A stretch of 59,382 nt of DNA from NCBI GenBank assembly GCA_903879915.1, contig CAIRNJ010000108.1, positions 1 through 59,382 on the forward strand, read 5' to 3'. The DNA is from an uncultured Elusimicrobia bacterium (GTDB lineage Bacteria > Elusimicrobiota > Elusimicrobia > Elusimicrobiales > UBA9959). Position 1 is the first letter of the stretch; the number at the start of each line of letters is the position of its first letter. The translations under genes were made by a program, and so were the position numbers. Of the stretch, positions 31,636-40,298 are shown in pieces. The notes beneath the pieces were generated by a model. It ran no database searches, was not told where the DNA came from, and saw only the letters and a program-made list of their open reading frames with translations.

Positions 31636-34593
31636 ATGTACATGGACTCTAAGCGCAAAGCGGCGGATTTCGAAGTGGAATTCGGCGGTTTCGAGAAGCT
31701 GATGCCCCACAGGATCAAGAACGTCCTGATGGTGGCCTCGCTGTACGACTCCTTCCTGCTGGCGGACGACGACCGCCTCAACGAGGCGCTGTTCGGGGAA
31801 ATGCCCGACTCCGGCGCCCGCTCCGCGCCGAAAATAACCAGGGTGGCCACGGCCGAGCAGGCGTTCGACAGGCTGGCCGGCGGCGGCTACGACCTGGTGA
31901 TCGCCATGATACAGGTGGGCGAAACGGACATGCCCGACTTTTTCCGCAGCCTGAAGGCCGGCCGGCCCGACCTGCCGGTGGTGCTGCTTTCCTTCAATAT
32001 CCAGGACATCAAGAACATACCCGAGGAGGCCCGGGCGCTGGCCGACGGGGTTTACCTGTGGAACGGCGACACGCGCATTTTCTCGGCCATAATAAACCTT
32101 ATAGAGGACACCCGCAATTTCGGGCACGACGCCAAAGTGGGCGTGCAGGCCGTGCTGCTGGTGGAGGACAACATCAAGTTCTATTCCTCCTACCTGCCGG
32201 TGATCTACACGGAGCTCCTGAAGCAGACCCAGATAGTGATGGCCGAAGAGCTTAACCCGGTAAAGAAGAACCTGCGCCTGCGCGCGAGGCCCAAGGTGCT
32301 TTTCTGCAGCAACTACGACGAGGCGTGGGCCATCTACGAGCGGTACAAAGCCAACCTCCTGGGCGTGATCAGCGACATCGAGTACCCGCGCGGCAACGTG
32401 TGCGACCCCGAAGCGGGGCTGGAGCTGACGCGCCGGATAAAAGAGGAGAACCCGGACATGCCGGTGCTGCTGCAGTCCTCCAACTCCAAATTCGCGGCGG
32501 CCGCGGGCGCGCTGGGGGCGTCCTTCATGCACAAGGCCGCGCCCGACCTTTCCAAGCAGCTGCGCGCTTTCATCCTGCGCTATTTCGGCTTCGGCGACTT
32601 CGTGTTCTCCGACAAGAACGGCTTCGAGTTCGCCCGCGCCGCCGACATGAACACCATGCTCAAGCTCCTGAAGGTGGTGCCGCTGGATTCCATCCTGTAC
32701 CACGCCGGCCGCAACCACTTCTCCAAGTGGCTGTTCGCCCGCACGGAGTTCGAGACCGCCTACCACATCCGCCCGAAAAGGATCTCCGAATTCGGCAACC
32801 CCGAAGGCCTGCGCAAATACCTTATAGAGACGCTGCACCAGTTCATCTACAAAACGCAGCTGGGCACGGTGCTTAAGTTCGACCGGCGGCTTTTCGACAA
32901 CTCCACCCCGTTCGTGAAGATAGGCTCAGGCTCCATCGGGGGCAAGGCCAGGGGGCTCGCGTTCGTGGACTTCCTGCTCAGCAAGAGCGACATGGAGACG
33001 CGCTGGCCGGGCGTTGCCGTGACGGTGCCCAACACCATAGTGCTGGCCACCGACGTGTTCGATTTTTTCATGGAGCAGAACGGGCTGGACGCCATCCTGA
33101 ACGAAAATTATCCCGACGAGCGCGTGGCCGGCCTTTTCGAGAAGGCCCGCCTGCCGGATTACGTCAGCCGCGACCTGGAGACCGTGGTGAGCAAGCTGGA
33201 GGGCCCCCTGGCGGTGCGCTCCTCGTCGCTCCTGGAGGACTCCAAAACGCAGCCTTTCGCCGGGGTTTATAAAACGTACATGCTGCCCAACAACAGCCCC
33301 GACCCCGCGCGCCGGCTGGCCGAGCTGGAGCAGGCGATAAAATTCATCTACGCTTCCGTGTTCTCGCACGAAGCCCGGGCCTACCGCAAGCTAAACCCGC
33401 TGGTGATTGACGAAGAGAAGATGGCGGTGATCATACAGCGCGTGGTGGGGCGCCGCAACGCCTCGGGGCTGCACTACCCTGCTTTCTCGGGCGTGATGCA
33501 GTCGTATAATTACTACCCCGTGCCGCCGCTGGAGACGGAGGAGCCCATAGCCCACGTGGCCCTTGGGCTGGGCAAGATTATCGTGGAGGGCGCGGGCGCG
33601 CTGCGGTTCTCGCCGGCGCACCCGCACAACCTGCACCAGTTCTCCACCATCGGGGACTTCCTGGCCAATTCCCAGAAAAAATTCGTGGCGCTGGACCTGG
33701 CGGCCATTTCGTCGCCCCCGCGCTACGACGCCGAGCCCGCCCTGACCGAGGCCGGCATTACCGTGGCGGAGGAGGACGGCACGCTGGAGCTGGTGGGCTC
33801 CACTTATTCCCGGGAGAACGACCGCGTCTCCGACGGCATAGCCGAGCCCGGCACGCGCCTGGTCACTTTCGCGCCGATACTTAAAGGCGAGGCCCTGCCG
33901 CTGTCCCCCGTGCTGGAAGCGCTGGCCGCGCTGGGCAAGGAAGCCATGGGCTCGAATATCGAGATGGAATTCGCCTGCGATTACGACGTCCGCTCCGGCG
34001 AAGCCGCTTTCAACATCCTGCAGATGCGCCCCATGGTCTCGCGCAGCCAGGTAAAGAAAGTGACGCTCAAGGACATCAAGCCGGAGAACCTGCTGTGCCT
34101 GAGCGCCCAGGCGCTGGGCAACGGCGCGCACAAGGACATCTCCGACCTGGTCTACGTGATACCGGAAGCCTTCGACCCGATGAAGACCAGGGACATAGCC
34201 GCCGAGATAGGGGAGCTCAACGCCCGGCTGAGGAGCGAAGGGCGTTCCTACCTGGTGATAGGCCCCGGCCGCTGGGGGTCCAGCGACCCCCTGCTGGGCA
34301 TACCGGTGAAATGGAACCATATCTCGAACTCGCGGATAATAGTGGAGGCGGCCTACGGCGATTTCGTGGTGGACCCCTCGTACGGCACGCATTTTTTTCA
34401 TAACGTGACCTCCCTGGGCATAGGCTACTTCACCATCAACGTGACCGCGGCCGATTCCTTCATAAACTGGAGCCGCCTCAAGGCCATAAAACCCCTTGAG
34501 GAATTCTCCTACATCCGGCACCTGCGCTTCGAGCGGCCGCTGGATATAAGGGTGGACGGCTCGGACGGCCGGGGCGCCGTGGCTTTCGCCTGA
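31636..34593 (+). CDS. Two-receiver PEP/pyruvate-binding domain protein
   Basis: A 985-residue cytoplasmic protein. The N-terminus has two response-regulator-like domains. The first (about residues 24-150) is degenerate. The second (about 170-320) keeps the acidic pocket in VLLVEDN, the phospho-acceptor Asp in GVISDIEYPR and the Lys in FMHKAAP. The rest resembles the nucleotide-binding PEP/pyruvate-binding domain of PEP synthase/PPDK (GSIGGKARGLAF; LAVRSSSLLEDSKTQPFAGVY). The phosphohistidine swivel and PEP-utilising domains are absent, so it cannot run the full PEP synthase cycle. Similar proteins occur in Bacteroidota. TGGTAAAAT lies just before the start without any Shine-Dalgarno; the second ATG (31642) is the likely start if the mRNA is leaderless. 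Confidence 0.75.
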   Translation: MYMDSKRKAADFEVEFGGFEKLMPHRIKNVLMVASLYDSFLLADDDRLNEALFGEMPDSGARSAPKITRVATAEQAFDRLAGGGYDLVIAMIQVGETDMPDFFRSLKAGRPDLPVVLLSFNIQDIKNIPEEARALADGVYLWNGDTRIFSAIINLIEDTRNFGHDAKVGVQAVLLVEDNIKFYSSYLPVIYTELLKQTQIVMAEELNPVKKNLRLRARPKVLFCSNYDEAWAIYERYKANLLGVISDIEYPRGNVCDPEAGLELTRRIKEENPDMPVLLQSSNSKFAAAAGALGASFMHKAAPDLSKQLRAFILRYFGFGDFVFSDKNGFEFARAADMNTMLKLLKVVPLDSILYHAGRNHFSKWLFARTEFETAYHIRPKRISEFGNPEGLRKYLIETLHQFIYKTQLGTVLKFDRRLFDNSTPFVKIGSGSIGGKARGLAFVDFLLSKSDMETRWPGVAVTVPNTIVLATDVFDFFMEQNGLDAILNENYPDERVAGLFEKARLPDYVSRDLETVVSKLEGPLAVRSSSLLEDSKTQPFAGVYKTYMLPNNSPDPARRLAELEQAIKFIYASVFSHEARAYRKLNPLVIDEEKMAVIIQRVVGRRNASGLHYPAFSGVMQSYNYYPVPPLETEEPIAHVALGLGKIIVEGAGALRFSPAHPHNLHQFSTIGDFLANSQKKFVALDLAAISSPPRYDAEPALTEAGITVAEEDGTLELVGSTYSRENDRVSDGIAEPGTRLVTFAPILKGEALPLSPVLEALAALGKEAMGSNIEMEFACDYDVRSGEAAFNILQMRPMVSRSQVKKVTLKDIKPENLLCLSAQALGNGAHKDISDLVYVIPEAFDPMKTRDIAAEIGELNARLRSEGRSYLVIGPGRWGSSDPLLGIPVKWNHISNSRIIVEAAYGDFVVDPSYGTHFFHNVTSLGIGYFTINVTAADSFINWSRLKAIKPLEEFSYIRHLRFERPLDIRVDGSDGRGAVAFA

Positions 34594-34642
34594 ACGGCGC
34601 GGCGCGCTACCCTAATCCCGCATAAAATGATAAATTGATATT

Positions 34643-35446
34643 ATGAAAATCCTCATCCCACTGCTCGGCGTCATACTGCTGGCCTCCGCCTGTTCGAAAC
34701 AGGACAATAAGGTCATAGCGCGCGTAGGCGCGGAAAAAATAACCGAGGCCTACCTGCAGGATAAATTCGCGGAAATAAGCCCGGCGGCCCAGGAATACCT
34801 GTCCAGCAAGCCCGGCCGGCGCCAGTTCCTGGACGTGCTCATACACGAGCGCCTGATGCTGATGGCCGCCAAGAAAAGCCGGGTGGCTTCAGGCGCCGGC
34901 TATAAGACGCAGGTGACCCAGAAAGAGGAAGAGATGAAGGCCACGCTGGCCGCCTACAAGGATTTCATGCTCACGAAGATGTGGGTGGAGGATATGCGCG
35001 GCGGCGAGCTCAAGGTGACGGAGGACGAGGTCAGGGATTATTACCGTAAATATCCCTACAAGGTCACGCTCGCGCACATACTGATGGCCGACAAAGAGAC
35101 CGCGGAGTCCGTCTATAAAAAGCTCAAAAGCGGCGCCGATTTCGAAAAAATGGCCAAAGAGCATTCGCTGGACCGCGAAACCGTGCGCCTGCCGCCGGTG
35201 ATGTACGGCGAGTTCATGCCGGAGCTGGAGGACATGGCTTTCAAGATGCGCGTAGGCGAGACGCAGGGCATAGTAAAGACCCCCCTGGGTTTTCATATCA
35301 TCAAAAAGCTCGCGCAGGACATAGAGAACGAGCCCATGGCGCTCGACCGGGTGCGCAAGATACTTGAAAAAAAGAAATTCGACGCTTACCTGTCCAAATT
35401 CCAGGAAAAGATAAAAGTGGAGGTTTTAGATGAAAACTATAAATAA
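34643..35446 (+). CDS. Parvulin-type peptidyl-prolyl isomerase lipoprotein
   Basis: A 267-residue lipoprotein (signal with ASACSK lipobox at about residues 14-19) of the SurA/PrsA class that helps folding of exported proteins. An N-terminal helical chaperone part precedes a parvulin domain (VTLAHILMADKETAESVYKK, VGETQGIVKTPLGFHIIKKL). It overlaps the start of the next gene, also a parvulin chaperone, by 17 bases. No ribosome site is visible (AAATTGATATT before the ATG). Confidence 0.88.
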   Translation: MKILIPLLGVILLASACSKQDNKVIARVGAEKITEAYLQDKFAEISPAAQEYLSSKPGRRQFLDVLIHERLMLMAAKKSRVASGAGYKTQVTQKEEEMKATLAAYKDFMLTKMWVEDMRGGELKVTEDEVRDYYRKYPYKVTLAHILMADKETAESVYKKLKSGADFEKMAKEHSLDRETVRLPPVMYGEFMPELEDMAFKMRVGETQGIVKTPLGFHIIKKLAQDIENEPMALDRVRKILEKKKFDAYLSKFQEKIKVEVLDENYK

Positions 35447-36539
35447 GTTCGCCGCAGCGCTGCTGCTGGCCGGGCTCTGCGCCGGGCCGGCCGCCGCCGC
35501 CAAAATATCGGAGGGGCTGGCCGCCAGCGTGAACAACGAGCCCATAACCGTCTCCGACTACGAGAAGGCCAAGGCGGCGCTGACCGAGCAGTATACCGCC
35601 GCCATGCCGGATTTTTTCCGGCAGGCGGACGCTGACGCGCAGCTGGAGAAAGCGGCGCTGGACAAGCTCGTGGACGAAGCCCTGCTGCGCCAGAAAGCCG
35701 AAGCCCTGAAACTGAAGGTTTACGAGCGCGAGCTGGAGAACGGCATAACGGAGATCCGCAAGCGCTTCTCCGTCACGCCTGACGGCGAGAAGCTGACCCC
35801 GGAAAAAGCCGAGGAGGTCTTCCGCTCCGAGCTGAAGAAGGACGGCCTCACCATGGAGGAGTTCCGCGAAAAGATACGCAAGCAGCTGATGGTGCAGAAG
35901 CTGGTGCAGGACACGGTAAAGGCGCGGGTCAAGCTGCCGGGCGACGCCGAGGTCAAGGCGTACTTCGACAACCTCGCGCTGATGCTGAAAGGTTCGGAGG
36001 CTGAAGTGAAAGGGCTGAACGCCGAGGCCATGGACGACCTGAAAGCCGTGACCGGCCGCTTCAGGGAGGTTACCGCCGAGCGCCTGCGCCTGCGGCATAT
36101 CCTGCTGAAGACCAAAGAGGGCGCCACTCCAGAAGAGAACGCGGCGGTCATGAAGAAAGCGCAGGACATCCGCAGGGAGCTGGCCGAAGGGCTCGATTTC
36201 GACGAGGCCGCGGTAAAATATTCCGAGGACCTGGAAAGCGCCAAGAACGGCGGCGACCTGGGCTACGTGGTGAAGGGCATGCTGCCGCCCGAAGTAGAGA
36301 AACCCGCCTTCGAAATGCAGGTAGGCGGCATCTCCCAGCCGCTGCAGTCCAAATTCGGCTGGCACATACTGCGCCTGGAAGAGAAACGCGCCGCCCAGAA
36401 ACTGCGCTACGACGCCGTCAAGGACGACCTGGAGCAGATCCTCTCCCAGACCAGCTTCGCCGCGGAACTGGCGGCCTATCTGAAGGAACTGCGCAAGGAC
36501 GCGAAAATACAGGTTTTCCTGGAAGCTAAGAAGCCGTAA
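35430..36539 (+). CDS. SurA-like periplasmic chaperone with parvulin domain
   Basis: A 369-residue exported protein (signal peptide ending near AAA, residue 23). The SurA N-domain is followed by one parvulin domain (RLRLRHILLKTKEGATPEEN, NGGDLGYVVKGMLPPEVE, QSKFGWHILRLEEKR). SurA of E. coli has two parvulin domains, so this is the single-domain type. It is translationally coupled to the preceding lipoprotein and followed by pdxA after 8 bases. The surA-pdxA pairing is also found in E. coli, which supports the assignments. Confidence 0.88.
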   Translation: MKTINKFAAALLLAGLCAGPAAAAKISEGLAASVNNEPITVSDYEKAKAALTEQYTAAMPDFFRQADADAQLEKAALDKLVDEALLRQKAEALKLKVYERELENGITEIRKRFSVTPDGEKLTPEKAEEVFRSELKKDGLTMEEFREKIRKQLMVQKLVQDTVKARVKLPGDAEVKAYFDNLALMLKGSEAEVKGLNAEAMDDLKAVTGRFREVTAERLRLRHILLKTKEGATPEENAAVMKKAQDIRRELAEGLDFDEAAVKYSEDLESAKNGGDLGYVVKGMLPPEVEKPAFEMQVGGISQPLQSKFGWHILRLEEKRAAQKLRYDAVKDDLEQILSQTSFAAELAAYLKELRKDAKIQVFLEAKKP

Positions 36540-36547
36540 GCTTTAAC

Positions 36548-37477
36548 TTGAAACCAAAAATACTCATAACCGCCGGGGATCCGCTGGGCATAGGCCCGGA
36601 AGTCACGGTAAAAGCCCTCAGGAACCCGGCAGTACGCCGGGCCTGCCGGCCTTTTGTCATAGGCGACGCCGCGGCCCTGGCCGCGGCGGGCTGGACCCCC
36701 GCGCTGTGCCCGCTGCTGCCCGTGAACGCGCCCCCGCGCCGCAGCGCCGCCCCGCGCCCCACGGCCGGCGGAGGGGCGGCCTCCTTGAAAGCGGTGCTGC
36801 TTGCCTACCGGCTCGTCCGGAGCGGTCTTTTCCGGGCGCTGGTGACCGCGCCCGTTTCGAAAGAAGCCTGGGCCCTGGCCGGCGCGCCGCAAATGGCGCA
36901 CACCGACCTCTTCCGCGCGCTCGAGCACAAAGAGCCGCTGATGCTTTTTTCCAGGGGGCCGGTGAACGCGGCGCTGGTAACGGAACATGTGCCGATGAAG
37001 GACCTTGCCGGGAAGCTCACCAGGGGGCTGGTGATGGAAAAAGCGCTGCTGTTCCGCGGCGCTCTGAAGGCGCTGGGGTTCGGCCGCCCGCGCATAAAGC
37101 TGTGCGCGCTGAACCCGCACGCCGGGGACGGCGGCGTTACCGGCCGCGAGGAGGCCGAGATCCTGCTGCCCGCCCTTAAAGCCCTGCGCAGGCGCGGCCT
37201 GCGCGCGGCGGGCCCCGAGCCTTCTGACGCGGCCTGGGCGGGCCACCTGGCCGGAGACAGCGACGGCCTGCTGTGCCTCTACCACGACCAGGCGCTTACG
37301 CCTCTTAAGACCGCTCCGGGCGCGGCCCCCGCCGTGCACTGGACCTGGGGGCTTTCTTTTATACGCACTTCTCCGGCGCACGGCACGGCTTTCGACATAG
37401 CCGGCCGCGGCCGGGCCGACGCCGGCGGCATGGCGGAGGCCATCCTCTTCGCCGCCCGCCTGGCCCGCAGGAAATAA
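36548..37477 (+). CDS. pdxA: 4-hydroxythreonine-4-phosphate dehydrogenase
   Basis: A 309-residue NAD-dependent enzyme of vitamin B6 synthesis. PdxA landmarks are ITAGDPLGIGPEV at the N-terminus, VTAPVSKEAW, the metal-binding HTDLFRALEHKE, LNPHAGDGGVTGREE and YHDQALTPLKT with the second metal His, then SFIRTSPAHGTAFDIAG. It is about 20 residues shorter than E. coli PdxA. The start codon is TTG. It is in the parvulin operon, 8 bases after the surA-like gene. Confidence 0.94.
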   Translation: MKPKILITAGDPLGIGPEVTVKALRNPAVRRACRPFVIGDAAALAAAGWTPALCPLLPVNAPPRRSAAPRPTAGGGAASLKAVLLAYRLVRSGLFRALVTAPVSKEAWALAGAPQMAHTDLFRALEHKEPLMLFSRGPVNAALVTEHVPMKDLAGKLTRGLVMEKALLFRGALKALGFGRPRIKLCALNPHAGDGGVTGREEAEILLPALKALRRRGLRAAGPEPSDAAWAGHLAGDSDGLLCLYHDQALTPLKTAPGAAPAVHWTWGLSFIRTSPAHGTAFDIAGRGRADAGGMAEAILFAARLARRK

Positions 37478-37488
37478 ATAACAAGGTT

Positions 37489-38289
37489 TTAAGGGACCTG
37501 CACCAGTTTTATCGGGGGGCCTTTCCTGGGAACGGGCGCGCTGGCGTACGCTTCGCGGCCGGACCGGTCCGCTTCGGCGGCCATGGCCAGGGGGTCCACG
37601 CGGTATTTTACCACCGTTTCATCGACGCTTCTTTCCACGCCTACGATCTTGAAAATGCCGTTGGGGAAATCCGAAACGGAGAACAGGATAAGCAGGCCGG
37701 AGGCGGCGAAATCGTGCGGGATGTCGGCTATTTTCCGCGAATCGGCGAAGGCCCGCCAGACGGCCGAACTTTTAAAGACCTTGTAGTCCACCGGGGCCGT
37801 TATCAGGGTAACCCCGTCCTGGCCCGGCTTGCGGCCGAGTTCCGGCATCACCGAGTCCTCCAGCCGCTGCTTCGGCCCGGCGGGCGCGGAGATCTTTTTA
37901 GCCATATCCTCGTCGCGCAGGCTGACCGGCGTCGGCCCTTTCCTGCCGCCGCCCAGCGCGTTGAGCGCGTCCATCCGGCTCTTGGGGCTGTCGGCCACGC
38001 CGCCGAAATCTTTTTCCCGGACCAGCATTATGGCGCCCTCGGTCCTGACGGAAGCGGTGGAGAGCCCTTCGCGTCCGGAAGGCAGCGGGGTTTTGGCCGA
38101 ACGGTCGTATTTCATAGAGCCGTAGAACAGCCCGGCTATGCCGCTTTCTTCCTTAGCCGCCGGCTCACCGGCTTTGGGCCCGCGGTGCGCGCCGATAAAA
38201 TTGACCAGCAGCAGTAAAAAGAAAACGCCGAGCAGGGCCAGACAGAGAGATATAAGGATTCTTATAGTTTTCACTTCCATAGTTTTCAT
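37489..38289 (-). CDS. Membrane-anchored protein with a PrcB-like C-terminal domain
   Basis: A 266-residue protein of unknown function. One N-terminal membrane helix (about residues 9-29) is followed by a Ser/Gly/Arg-rich linker and a C-terminal domain of about 110 residues (VFKSSAVWRAFADS, DFAASGLLILFSVSDFPNGIFKIVGVE, KYRVDPLAMAAE) that recalls the PrcB fold, seen as a partner of exported proteases. This resemblance is by eye and weak. It is divergent from the GYF-domain gene. TTACAA and TAAATT 17 bases apart may be its promoter. Confidence 0.45.
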   Translation of the reverse strand: MKTMEVKTIRILISLCLALLGVFFLLLLVNFIGAHRGPKAGEPAAKEESGIAGLFYGSMKYDRSAKTPLPSGREGLSTASVRTEGAIMLVREKDFGGVADSPKSRMDALNALGGGRKGPTPVSLRDEDMAKKISAPAGPKQRLEDSVMPELGRKPGQDGVTLITAPVDYKVFKSSAVWRAFADSRKIADIPHDFAASGLLILFSVSDFPNGIFKIVGVERSVDETVVKYRVDPLAMAAEADRSGREAYASAPVPRKGPPIKLVQVP

Positions 38290-38322
38290 TGTACAACAAT
38301 TTAAAGATTCAGTATCATTTTT

Positions 38323-38386
38323 GTAACAGGCCTCGGCTAAACTAGTATAAGAGTCGGCCGGACTTTACGCTGCAGCTGTCCGGCCG
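38323..38386 (+). promoter_or_regulatory. Promoter and 9-bp leader hairpin of the GYF-domain gene
   Basis: GTAACA (38323-38328) and TATAAG (38346-38351) lie 17 bases apart. Just after them CGGCCGGAC (38355-38363) pairs with GTCCGGCCG (38378-38386) around a 14-base loop that itself contains the palindrome GCTGCAGC. The hairpin falls at the 5' end of the mRNA, about 40 bases before the start codon, and could stabilise it or act in regulation. Confidence 0.5.
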
Positions 38387-38426
38387 CCTCCCGGGAGCGG
38401 GAAGAAAGCGAGATCGGGAGAACGCT

Positions 38427-40190
38427 ATGAAATATTGGGCCTATGTAAACAACGAGATCCTGGGGCCGTTCGAAAAGGAGAAGCTCCTCGCGCTGCCCGC
38501 TTTTTCCCCGTCGCTGCTGATCTGCCCCCAGACCCCGGTAGGCGAAAAGACCGAGGATTGGAAAGAGGCCGCCACCTACCCCGAGATCTCCGCCGGGCTG
38601 AGCGCGGGCACGCTGCAGAGCGCGCCCTCCGCCGACACGCAGGGCTCCCCCGCCGTAGCCGTCGGGCAGCCTTTGCAGCAGCAGGACCATAAGGCCCTCA
38701 CTCCCGCGCCCGTAGACCCTTTTCCGCCGAAAGAAAGCAATTTGGGCGGCATCTCGCTCGAAGTGAACCACCTGGAGCGTTCCGGGCGGTCGATGCCGGA
38801 CCCGGCGCCGGTGGCCCAGTCGTCTTCCAGTTTCGACCCCATCTCCCTGTCCTCCATCTCCCGGAAAGCGGACGCGCTGTCGGGAACGGAAGCGCCCGCC
38901 CGCAGCGCCGCCGACTCCATAGCCAAGGAACCGCACCCGGCCTTCTCCGCCCCTGAGCCGGAGCCCCTGCAGCCTTTGGCCCTGGAGCCGCAGCCCCAGC
39001 CGCTGGCCCAGTCGTTCTCCCAGCCGCAGCCCGCCGCCGCCGCGGCAGCCGCCCCCGGCGGGCCCGGCACCGAAGAATTGAACCGCAAGCTGGAAGCCCT
39101 GCTGCAGAACGCCGTAAGCAAGCAGGACGTGGCGGCCCTCACCGAACCGCTGCGCATGAAGATAGACCAGATGGGCGAAGTGCTGTCCAGCATGAAGAAC
39201 TCCCAGTTCCAGCGGGAGATAATGGATAAGCTGGCCTATCTCGAGAACGCGGTTGGAGAAATAAAATCCGACCTCAAGGAAAAGGGTCCCGCTCCCGCGC
39301 CCGCGCAGCCGGCCATGGTCTTCGAGCGCAACTCGGACACCGTCTTCGGCGCCCAGCCGCCGGCCCGCGAGGAAAAGAGCAAGCCGGCCCCGGCCGCCGC
39401 GGCCGCCTCAAAAACCACCGTAATAGTGGACCAGGGCAGCAGGAAGTTCAACTTCGGAGCTATATTCGGCTCGATGGGGAAGATGTTCTTCAAGATCATA
39501 ATGACGGTGGTGCTGCTGACGGCGGTGGCCTTCGTAGCCGCCATCGCCCTGAAGAACGCCGGTGTTTTTGACGCGTCCAGGTTCATTCCCTTCCCCGTTC
39601 CGTTCCTTACCCCGTCGGGCGGCAAGACCGCTCCGGCCGGGGCCCCCGCCCCCGCGGAGGAGAAACCGGCCGCCCAGCCCCAGGCCCAGCCCCAGGCGGA
39701 AGCCGCGCCGGCGCCGGCGGAAAAACAGGCGGCCGACGCCTCGCCCGAAGTTATTTACTTCGCGCGCTACTACACCGCGCGCGCCGGCGGCCCCAAGCTG
39801 GAGGACAAGATCACGGAAATAACCGCCAAGGCCGGCGGCACCTACAGCCCGACCTACTGGCAGGCGAAAAAATACGGCCCCGACATGTACGAGGCCGCGG
39901 TGGTGGTCCCGCTGAACGGCGGCACCATAACCTTCGCCTATAACGTGGACTTCGCGAAAAAGACCATTCAGCCGGCCGACCCTACGGGCAAAGCCGCTTT
40001 CGACGCCCTGACAAAACCGGCGGCCGCCCAGAAAAAAACCGGCCAGCGCGCGAAAAGGCAGAACCAGAAACAGGGCGCCGCCGCCCAGGAACCCGCCGGC
40101 GGGCAGGCCGCTAAGGCCAAGCCGGCGGGAGCCAAGAAAGCCGGCAAGGCGGAGGATGAATTCGAATACGTGGACGAGGAAGAGCAGTAA
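38427..40190 (+). CDS. GYF-domain membrane protein with coiled coil
   Basis: A 587-residue protein of unknown function. The first 50 residues form a GYF_2-like (DUF4339) domain (MKYWAYVNNEILGPFEKEKL), which usually binds peptides. A Pro/Ala-rich linker, a coiled-coil segment (about 210-290), one membrane helix (about 351-376) and a second Pro/Ala linker follow. A folded extracytoplasmic domain of about 95 residues (EVIYFARYYTARAGGPKLED to AFDALTKPAA) comes next, then a Lys-rich and acidic tail. The layout suits a scaffold that links a cytoplasmic partner to the envelope. A strong hairpin follows the stop. Its leader contains the hairpin described above. Confidence 0.6.
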   Translation: MKYWAYVNNEILGPFEKEKLLALPAFSPSLLICPQTPVGEKTEDWKEAATYPEISAGLSAGTLQSAPSADTQGSPAVAVGQPLQQQDHKALTPAPVDPFPPKESNLGGISLEVNHLERSGRSMPDPAPVAQSSSSFDPISLSSISRKADALSGTEAPARSAADSIAKEPHPAFSAPEPEPLQPLALEPQPQPLAQSFSQPQPAAAAAAAPGGPGTEELNRKLEALLQNAVSKQDVAALTEPLRMKIDQMGEVLSSMKNSQFQREIMDKLAYLENAVGEIKSDLKEKGPAPAPAQPAMVFERNSDTVFGAQPPAREEKSKPAPAAAAASKTTVIVDQGSRKFNFGAIFGSMGKMFFKIIMTVVLLTAVAFVAAIALKNAGVFDASRFIPFPVPFLTPSGGKTAPAGAPAPAEEKPAAQPQAQPQAEAAPAPAEKQAADASPEVIYFARYYTARAGGPKLEDKITEITAKAGGTYSPTYWQAKKYGPDMYEAAVVVPLNGGTITFAYNVDFAKKTIQPADPTGKAAFDALTKPAAAQKKTGQRAKRQNQKQGAAAQEPAGGQAAKAKPAGAKKAGKAEDEFEYVDEEEQ

Positions 40191-40214
40191 CCTTTGCGGA
40201 CCAGCGGAAACGCG

Positions 40215-40243
40215 GCGGCGCCGCCCGGCAAGGGCGGCGCCGC
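40215..40243 (+). terminator. 12-bp GC hairpin after the GYF-domain gene
   Basis: GCGGCGCCGCCC (40215-40226) and GGGCGGCGCCGC (40232-40243) pair perfectly around GGCAA, followed by TGTATTT. A terminator is likely although the U-tract is short; it also lies 55 bases beyond the end of glnA on the other strand. Confidence 0.65.
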
Positions 40244-40298
40244 TGTATTTCCGGCGCAAAGTGGCGCAATACCGCCGGGCCTCGGCCCGCGGCCCCGC

